NCBI GenBank assembly: GCA_037144355.1 | Contig: JBAWWY010000029.1 | Span: 1-19,940, forward strand | Direction: 5' to 3' | Length of the DNA stretch: 19,940 nucleotides | DNA from: JBAWWY01 sp037144355 | GTDB lineage: Bacteria; Bacillota; Clostridia; Peptostreptococcales; Anaerovoracaceae | Shown here: piece by piece, positions 14,772 through 19,940 of the stretch | Numbering within the stretch: the stretch's first letter is position 1 | Layout: each line of letters begins with the position of its first letter | Position numbers and translations under genes: made by a program | Notes under the pieces: model-generated | What the model was told of the DNA's origin: nothing | The model's input: the letters and a program-made list of their open reading frames with translations, nothing else | Database searches by the model: none

Positions 14772-16294
14772 ACGACAAAGCAGCAATTATTGATCTTGGT
14801 TCCAATTCAGCCAGGGTTATTATCATGCAACTATTTGAAGATGGTTCTTACAAAATGATCGACCAGGGAAAAGCAGTAGTCCTGCTAAGCGAGGGAATGG
14901 CTGCTGATCTTAATCTAAGGTCTTCTGCTATGGGACGTGCTATTGAAGTGTTGAAGCTTTTTAAAAAACTGATTGAATCTCATAAAGTTCAGAAAGTTTT
15001 TGCAATTGCAACCGCAGCAGTTAGAAATTCCAGCAATGGTGGACAATTTCTCAGCCGTGTAAAAAGTGAGACAGGATTTGACTTCACCATAGTAACGGGG
15101 GCTGAAGAATCATATTATGACTATCTGGGTGTTATAAATACTATTGATATAAAAGATTGCGTCATCGTGGATACCGGCGGTGGCAGCACGGAGATCATTT
15201 TAGTTAAAAATCGCAGAGTCAGACATGCGATCAGTATTCCCTACGGAGCAGTTGTGCTGACAGAAAAATTTCTAACTAGTGGGGACGAATTTAAATCAGG
15301 ATTGAAGGCAGCCGAAACTTTTATAAGGGCGAAAATCCGGGCGCTCAAATGGCTGGAAGATGCCAAGGGTTTACCTGTAATAGGACTTGGAGGTTCAATC
15401 AGGAATCTGGCCAAGATCCATAAAAATGCAAATGGGTTTATTATCGATGGCCTTCATAATTATAGAATTCCTGCTGTTGATGTGCGGATGATGTATGATA
15501 AGATTACTGGGCTCAAGGTAAATGATAGAAAAAAACTACTGGGACTCAGCAAGGACCGAGCAAGTATTATTGCTGGAGGGCTTGTGCCAGTTTCACTGAT
15601 TATGGAGCACATCACCTCGGAACAACTGATTATTAGCGGTAGCGGTCTGCGTGAGGGCGTTTTTTATAAAAACTTTCATCTTCAATGCGGGATGGAAAGA
15701 GAAATTGTGGATGATGTGCTAGAACATAGCCTTCTGAACACAATGATGAAATATGAATCCAACATTCCACATAGCAGACAGGTACAGATGCTGGCTTTGA
15801 GCATGTTTGATCAGTTGAAGGAGTTGCATGGGCTAGACGACAGATATCGCCGACAGCTTTATGTGGGGTCCCTTCTCCATGATATCGGTTTATATGTGGA
15901 TTATTATAATCATCATAATCACGGCTTTTACCTAGCCACGAACTCTGGCATCAACGGTCTGAGTCATCGGGATCAATTGATCTGCGGCTATATCATTGCT
16001 TTGCACAGAAACGAAGATTTCAACAGAAATTGGAAAGATTTCAGCCTATATATGGACCAAAATGATTACGAAGCTATCAGGAAGCTGGGGATGTTTGTCA
16101 GGATAGCGGAGGCCTTAGACCGGAACGAATATGGGCATGTGGAGAAAATCCAGTGTCTAGTTGAACAAAAGCAAATTAAAATAATACTAACCGCTAAAAG
16201 GGTTGCAGATCTTGAAATTGCAGCTGCCAATCTCAGTGGTAAAGCTTTCAAAAGGGTCTTTGGAAAGAAACTTGTTTTTGAATCAAAGTTTTGA
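14768..16294 (+). CDS. ppx: Exopolyphosphatase (Ppx/GppA with HD domain), canonical copy 2
   Basis: A 508-residue protein that should release phosphate from polyphosphate ends and may also cleave pppGpp. Motifs are canonical: AIIDLGSNSARVIIMQ at the N-terminus, GAEESYYDYLG (E113, E114) and VDTGGGSTEIILV with E142. A third motif GLGGSIRNLAKI follows, then an HD domain with LLHDIGLYVDYYNHHNHG (H371-D372). It starts at ATG 14768 within the ppk stop (4-bp overlap), with GGAGGGGAT ahead, so is translationally coupled to the kinase. Making and degrading enzymes on one message suggests balanced turnover. It differs clearly from copy 1 in the phosphate-loop and GGGSTE motifs. Confidence 0.93.
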   Translation: MNDKAAIIDLGSNSARVIIMQLFEDGSYKMIDQGKAVVLLSEGMAADLNLRSSAMGRAIEVLKLFKKLIESHKVQKVFAIATAAVRNSSNGGQFLSRVKSETGFDFTIVTGAEESYYDYLGVINTIDIKDCVIVDTGGGSTEIILVKNRRVRHAISIPYGAVVLTEKFLTSGDEFKSGLKAAETFIRAKIRALKWLEDAKGLPVIGLGGSIRNLAKIHKNANGFIIDGLHNYRIPAVDVRMMYDKITGLKVNDRKKLLGLSKDRASIIAGGLVPVSLIMEHITSEQLIISGSGLREGVFYKNFHLQCGMEREIVDDVLEHSLLNTMMKYESNIPHSRQVQMLALSMFDQLKELHGLDDRYRRQLYVGSLLHDIGLYVDYYNHHNHGFYLATNSGINGLSHRDQLICGYIIALHRNEDFNRNWKDFSLYMDQNDYEAIRKLGMFVRIAEALDRNEYGHVEKIQCLVEQKQIKIILTAKRVADLEIAAANLSGKAFKRVFGKKLVFESKF

Positions 16295-16323
16295 TTAGTT
16301 GGTTTTTAGAGTAGAGGTGCTAC

Positions 16324-16806
16324 ATGGAATTAATTTTAATTAGACATGGAGAAGCAGAGAAAATGAATCCAGGGACAGAGGATGCAATGCGGCACTTGAC
16401 AGCAAACGGGATGAAACTTCTGGAAAGGGCAATCCCAAATCTCCGCATGCTAATCAAAGATAAATGTAATACTAAGATTTGGGCTAGCCCTCTGCTTCGG
16501 GCTTCCGAGAGCGCTGGTATCATTGCAAAAGCACTTAAGGTGAAAAACATTGAAAGCCATGATTTTATTGCACGGGGTGATTTTGAGGCTTTTAGCGAAG
16601 AATTGCAGAGAACCGATTCCAAGGGTTGTCTAATAGTTATCGGCCATGAGCCGTTTCTCAGTGACTGGAGCCAGAGGATATGCGGTTATACGTTGCCATT
16701 TAAAAAGGGTGCTTCCGCTGGATTTGCCCTAATCAGTACAGACCCACCAACAGGAAATCTCAGATGGCTTATAGATCTGAAAATGCTTGGGAGGTTGGGA
16801 GATTGA
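16324..16806 (+). CDS. SixA-like histidine phosphatase
   Basis: A 160-residue single-domain protein of the histidine phosphatase superfamily, SixA branch by size and motifs. LILIRHGEAE carries the nucleophile H8 with R7 and E10; ASPLLRASESAGII supplies the second Arg; VIGHEPFLSDW carries the second catalytic His. E. coli SixA acts on phosphohistidine in the phosphotransferase system protein NPr or on ArcB; the substrate here is unknown. Ppk1 itself passes through a phosphohistidine, so the polyphosphate operon setting is suggestive but not proof. SD AGAGGTG precedes the ATG, 29 bp after ppx copy 2. No signal peptide is seen. Confidence 0.88.
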   Translation: MELILIRHGEAEKMNPGTEDAMRHLTANGMKLLERAIPNLRMLIKDKCNTKIWASPLLRASESAGIIAKALKVKNIESHDFIARGDFEAFSEELQRTDSKGCLIVIGHEPFLSDWSQRICGYTLPFKKGASAGFALISTDPPTGNLRWLIDLKMLGRLGD

Positions 16807-16823
16807 TTTAAGGAGGGATTCTT

Positions 16824-18107
16824 ATGAGTCATTCGTCTGAATGTATTCTTGTATTGAGACTTATTAATCCGGAAGAATTTGAAAAAGTCATGAGAGATGC
16901 CATAGAATTGGCAGATGGGGTTGTTGAACCTTCGGTTGCTGATGAAATGAAGAATTGCGAATCTGAATATGACTGGGACGATCCGCTGTTTTCTATGGAA
17001 ATGAGTCAAATTGATATGGTGGTTGTCACTGAGCTTGGTGGTAATATTCTGGTCAGAGGATTGCAAGGCAACATTTTTTATGGGGGCCAGCAGATGCCAA
17101 TCTGCGAAATCGAGTTAAAATCAATATGTGGTAAAAAGGCGGCATTCTATAAGTTTGCCGCTTTATTATCTGAGAATAACGCACTTCATTTGGAAATGAG
17201 AAGTCTTTACGAACGTGGCATGATAATGGCTAGCCAACCTTCGCTTCCTAATAATGAGCAGTCCGGGGTGAAATTAGATCAAAATAATCCGGCAAATGAA
17301 GAACTGCGAAAGGTGCTAATCAACTATCTAGGGCAAATTGCACAGATGGAAGGGCAATATCTCAGCAAGCCGGAAGATCCTGAAAACCTACATCATCTTC
17401 GTGTTAAAATTCGTCAGCTCAGATCACTACTGTCTTTGGCGAGTCCTCTTTTCATTCAGGATGCCTATCAAATGAGATTGGACAGCGCCAGAAAATATGG
17501 CCAAATCTTTGCCAGAATGCGAGAGCTGGATGTGCTCCAGGCAGAATGGATTCATATTCATGGGAAAGAACTGACTCTGATTGACAATGAAAGAGAAAAA
17601 GAAAAACGTCTGATTCACAGCGCATTATCCAAGGGCGTCCCAACACCGATACTACTCAATATATGGGCATGGCTATATGAGGAAAATTGTTTTATAAAAG
17701 AATCAGGGAAAATGAAGCTAAATCAATTTCTAAAAAGAAGGCTACGGAAGTGGCTCCGCAATATAAGGTCCGACTATGAGACTTTTGCCGATATGGATCA
17801 AAGAGCCATTCATGCGCTGCGTATTCGCTGCAAAAAAATGCGTTATGTGCTGGAATGTTTTAATGGAAAACTTACAAGCCACAATACAAACAGAAGGATT
17901 ATAGAACTTAAGGAGATGCAGGACAAGTTGGGAATCCTTTGCGACTCGAAGCGCAACATTGTGCTAATTGATACAATAACCGAGCATAAGAGAATAAAGG
18001 GCCTCAATGGAGAAACCTCATTTTTCAAAGGTTACCAGGCGTGTAAGTACGAAATGCTTCGTGAACATTTGGCTAAAAGCAATCCCAATAAAAGTTTCTT
18101 AAGTTAG
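16824..18107 (+). CDS. CHAD-domain protein with reduced CYTH-like N-terminus
   Basis: A 427-residue protein. Residues about 155-420 are a CHAD domain, an alpha-helical bundle with basic faces that binds polyphosphate: HHLRVKIRQLRSLL (190-203) and HALRIRCKKMRYVLE (330-344) are its two histidine/arginine helices. Residues 1-138 look like a CYTH triphosphate-tunnel domain that has lost its middle: the end keeps ICEIELKS (93-100) and LEMRSLYERG, but the N-terminal ExExK signature reads ECILV (residues 6-10) and the central arginine-rich strands are missing. It is probably non-catalytic and may target the operon's products to polyphosphate granules. SD AAGGAGGG lies 6 nt from the ATG, 17 bp after the SixA-like gene. 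It is the last gene of the operon; no clear terminator lies in the 21 bp before the convergent regulator. Confidence 0.87.
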   Translation: MSHSSECILVLRLINPEEFEKVMRDAIELADGVVEPSVADEMKNCESEYDWDDPLFSMEMSQIDMVVVTELGGNILVRGLQGNIFYGGQQMPICEIELKSICGKKAAFYKFAALLSENNALHLEMRSLYERGMIMASQPSLPNNEQSGVKLDQNNPANEELRKVLINYLGQIAQMEGQYLSKPEDPENLHHLRVKIRQLRSLLSLASPLFIQDAYQMRLDSARKYGQIFARMRELDVLQAEWIHIHGKELTLIDNEREKEKRLIHSALSKGVPTPILLNIWAWLYEENCFIKESGKMKLNQFLKRRLRKWLRNIRSDYETFADMDQRAIHALRIRCKKMRYVLECFNGKLTSHNTNRRIIELKEMQDKLGILCDSKRNIVLIDTITEHKRIKGLNGETSFFKGYQACKYEMLREHLAKSNPNKSFLS

Positions 18108-18128
18108 ATATTTCTTGGATTGGTAAAA

Positions 18129-18893
18129 TTAGTATTCAACAAGGATTATTTTTACATTCGAATTATTATAACTATTCACAATATTTTCATCCAGTGCGGA
18201 ATCAGTAACAATATAGTTGATTTTTAAAAGAGGAGCAATATTTATTATAACATCTTTACCGAATTTACTGCTGTCAGCGGCTACGAATACTTCTTTTGAC
18301 CTTTTTATAATTATGCTTCGAGTAGCAGCTTCTTGAATATCAAAATCAGAAATACCATTTTCTGGAGTGATACCTCCAGCGCCGATAAAGCACTTTTGAA
18401 TATTCAATTTAGTAAAATTAAACATGTAATCATAAGTAACAATAGAGCGTTCAAACTGCCTAATTTTGCCACCGATAATGATAATCTCAAAATCAGTGTC
18501 CATCAACTCGTTTATAACCGGAATCGAGTTGGTAATGATTATGAGATTTTTTTTCGTTTTGATATATTTTGATATCTGATATGTCGTGGAACCGCTATCA
18601 ATAAAAATACAATCTCCATCGTTAATAAATTCGCTGCATTTTCTTCCAATCCATTCTTTTTCTACTAATCTGCTCGACATTCTATTTTCAAAAGCCGGTT
18701 CTTTAAGAATAGAGTCCTTAAGTCTTGCCCCACCGTATACTTTTTCAATTTTATCTTCCTTTTCTAGAATGTTTAAATCTCTTCTAACCGTTTCTATGGA
18801 TATGCCAAACTCTTTGATAAATTCTGATATTGTAACAATTTCTTTTGATGCTAATAGGGATATGAATTTATTTTGTCTTTCGCTTGGTAACAT
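18129..18893 (-). CDS. DeoR/GlpR-family transcriptional regulator
   Basis: A 254-residue regulator of standard length. Residues 3-57 are the DeoR helix-turn-helix (LPSERQNKFISLLASKEIVTISEFIKEFGISIETVRRDLNILEKEDKIEKVYGGARL in outline: MLPSERQ start, ETVRRDL recognition helix, VYGGA wing). The rest is the DeoRC sugar-phosphate-isomerase-like sensor, with FIDSGSTT, ITNSIPV, GGKIRQFERSIV, FIGAGGI and VAADSSKFG. Such proteins usually sense a phosphorylated metabolite and repress a neighbouring operon. It is divergent from the phosphonate-type transporter gene at 19186, its likely target. AAAGGCAG precedes the ATG. Confidence 0.9.
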   Translation of the reverse strand: MLPSERQNKFISLLASKEIVTISEFIKEFGISIETVRRDLNILEKEDKIEKVYGGARLKDSILKEPAFENRMSSRLVEKEWIGRKCSEFINDGDCIFIDSGSTTYQISKYIKTKKNLIIITNSIPVINELMDTDFEIIIIGGKIRQFERSIVTYDYMFNFTKLNIQKCFIGAGGITPENGISDFDIQEAATRSIIIKRSKEVFVAADSSKFGKDVIINIAPLLKINYIVTDSALDENIVNSYNNSNVKIILVEY

Positions 18894-18942
18894 AAAAAAT
18901 CTGCCTTTCGCAATTTATATTTAATAGTTGTAAACGAAATAT

Positions 18943-18952
18943 AGCATATGCT
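18943..18952. promoter_or_regulatory. AGCATATGCT palindrome, possible DeoR-family operator
   Basis: A perfect 10-bp palindrome 50 bp upstream of the regulator start, in the 292-bp divergent intergenic region (18894-19185). Placement suits an operator for autoregulation, but short AT-rich palindromes arise easily by chance. Confidence 0.25.
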
Positions 18953-19055
18953 GGCTTATTATTCAAGAAATTACAAAATTATGTGGATGAATTAACGAGA
19001 TTATGTATTCTAATAGTCATAATATGGTACACATATGATAAACAAATTGTAATGT

Positions 19056-19083
19056 TTAACGTATATTTTACATCCCCTTAATG
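19056..19083 (+). promoter_or_regulatory. Candidate Pho-box-like triple repeat before the phosphonate-binding gene
   Basis: TTAACG (19056), TTTACA (19067) and TTAATG (19078) recur at exactly 11-bp intervals with 5-bp gaps, resembling PhoP-binding repeats. The block is about 100 bp upstream of the transporter start codon. The rest of this intergenic stretch is AT-rich with no clear -35/-10 pair, so the match needs a background estimate. Confidence 0.4.
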
Positions 19084-19185
19084 ATAATCACATATTCAAT
19101 ATATATACTGAAGTCATAAATTACCTAGGTTAAATAATTTCAGAAGGCCTAAGTAATAAATAAAAATTGAAAAAGGAGTAAAAAA

Positions 19186-19940
19186 ATGAGAAGAAAAATC
19201 CTGCCAATCTTAATATCTACCTTCTTACTAATGGGTTCAATGGGTACATTAGCTGGATGTAGCAGTCAGCAAGCATCTGCCGAACAACCCACAAAAGGAA
19301 CAATTACAGTTTACACAGCGCTGGAAGATGAGCAAATAACCACATATTTAGCAGAATTTAATAAAGAGTATCCAGGTATCACAGTTAATATTGTGCGTGA
19401 ATCAACAGGTATAATTACTGCAAAGTTGTTAGCTGAAAAAGCAAATCCACAAGCAGATCTTGTTTGGGGTACTGCTGCATCATCAATGATGGTACTTGAC
19501 ACTGAAGGCATGCTTGAAGCTTACGCTCCAGTTGGAGCAGAAAAAATATTGCCTAAATTTAAGTCGGATAAGTCAGTGCCAACTTGGGTGGGAATTGATG
19601 CCTGGGAAACAGCTTTTGTTGTTAATACCGTTGAGGCAAAAAAATTAGGACTTGCAGAAATAAAATCATATCAGGATTTATTAAGACCAGAATTAAAAGG
19701 ACATATTGTAATGCCTGATCCAAATGCATCTGGCACTGGATTCCTTACGGTTGCAGGTTTATTGCAACTCAATGGTAAAGATACTGAAGAAGGCTGGAAT
19801 TATTTAGACAAATTGAACGAGAATGTTTCTCAATATGTTCCTTCGGGATCAAAACCTGCTAAAATGGCCGCCGCTGGCGAAACAGTTGTAGGAATTAGCT
19901 TTGGATATGCTGGTGTTAGCCAAAAGTTAAAAGGCGCTCC
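19186..19940 (+). CDS. 2-aminoethylphosphonate-type ABC transporter substrate-binding lipoprotein (3' end outside window)
   Basis: The frame starts at ATG 19186 behind AAAAGGAG and is open to the window end, 251 codons seen. An N-terminal signal (MRRKILPILIS, hydrophobic core) leads to the lipobox LAGC with lipidated C25, so it is membrane-anchored outside the cell. The mature part fits the family-1 iron/phosphonate binding-protein fold: ITVYTALEDEQI, VRESTGIITAKLLAEK, NPQADLVWGTAASS, WVGIDAWETAFVVNTVEAKKLGL, ASGTGFLTVAGLLQ, QYVPSGSKPAKMAAAGE. The STGIITAKLLAEK and SGSKP..AAAGE segments are those of proteins annotated as 2-aminoethylphosphonate-binding. A related Fe3+ or thiamine/spermidine-type ligand is less likely. 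Permease and ATPase genes should follow beyond the window. Confidence 0.82.
   Translation, partial: MRRKILPILISTFLLMGSMGTLAGCSSQQASAEQPTKGTITVYTALEDEQITTYLAEFNKEYPGITVNIVRESTGIITAKLLAEKANPQADLVWGTAASSMMVLDTEGMLEAYAPVGAEKILPKFKSDKSVPTWVGIDAWETAFVVNTVEAKKLGLAEIKSYQDLLRPELKGHIVMPDPNASGTGFLTVAGLLQLNGKDTEEGWNYLDKLNENVSQYVPSGSKPAKMAAAGETVVGISFGYAGVSQKLKGA

Noticed and set aside
1..19940. CRISPR arrays, insertion sequences, tRNA or rRNA genes
   Set aside because: No regularly spaced repeats, transposase-like proteins, tRNA cloverleafs or rRNA-like stretches were recognised in reading both strands.

Overview
The window looks like chromosomal DNA of a low-GC Gram-positive anaerobe, probably a member of the Clostridia. 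The reasons are AT-rich codon use, strong AAGGAGG-type ribosome binding sites, a lipoprotein-type binding protein, an HD-fused Ppx paired with a polyphosphate kinase, and a MocR-type regulator. I could not run searches, so the taxonomic placement is an inference. The window is gene-dense, with 16 supported protein-coding genes, one of them cut by each window edge. I saw no rRNA, tRNA, CRISPR array or transposase.

Region 1 (1-7.9 kb). The C-terminal cupin part of an XRE-type regulator is followed by a small cysteine-rich DUF6485-like gene on the minus strand. Next comes a divergent unit: a MocR (GntR/aminotransferase) regulator on the minus strand faces a five-gene plus-strand operon. That operon encodes two tandem-duplicated class I/II aminotransferases, an ornithine cyclodeaminase/mu-crystallin family enzyme, a third aminotransferase and a PhzF-family isomerase. 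This looks like an amino-acid-derived metabolic pathway that I cannot match to a named one. A YjdI-like iron-sulfur protein lies convergently after it. A 25-bp near-identical direct repeat brackets the DUF6485-mocR-aminotransferase block (276-300 and 7640-7664). The downstream copy sits inside an orphan translation start, which suggests an insertion or rearrangement.

Region 2 (7.9-10.4 kb). A full-length inducible-type ornithine decarboxylase (SpeC/SpeF type) stands alone. It has an upstream region with three CTGGYAC repeats and a clear intrinsic terminator.

Region 3 (10.4-18.1 kb). A six-gene polyphosphate operon is tightly packed, with two translational overlaps: an acidic/lysine-rich CxxC protein, a divergent Ppx/GppA-HD protein lacking the usual second catalytic Glu, Ppk1, a canonical Ppx/GppA-HD protein, a SixA-like histidine phosphatase, and a CHAD protein with a shrunken CYTH domain. 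Its promoter carries two TTAACA repeats 11 bp apart, matching a Firmicute Pho box.

Region 4 (18.1-19.94 kb). A DeoR-family regulator (minus strand) is divergent from the start of a 2-aminoethylphosphonate-type ABC transporter binding lipoprotein, cut by the window end. The intergenic region again carries TTAACG/TTTACA/TTAATG at 11-bp spacing. Regions 3 and 4 therefore share a phosphorus theme: polyphosphate storage and turnover next to phosphonate scavenging, possibly under common PhoP control.
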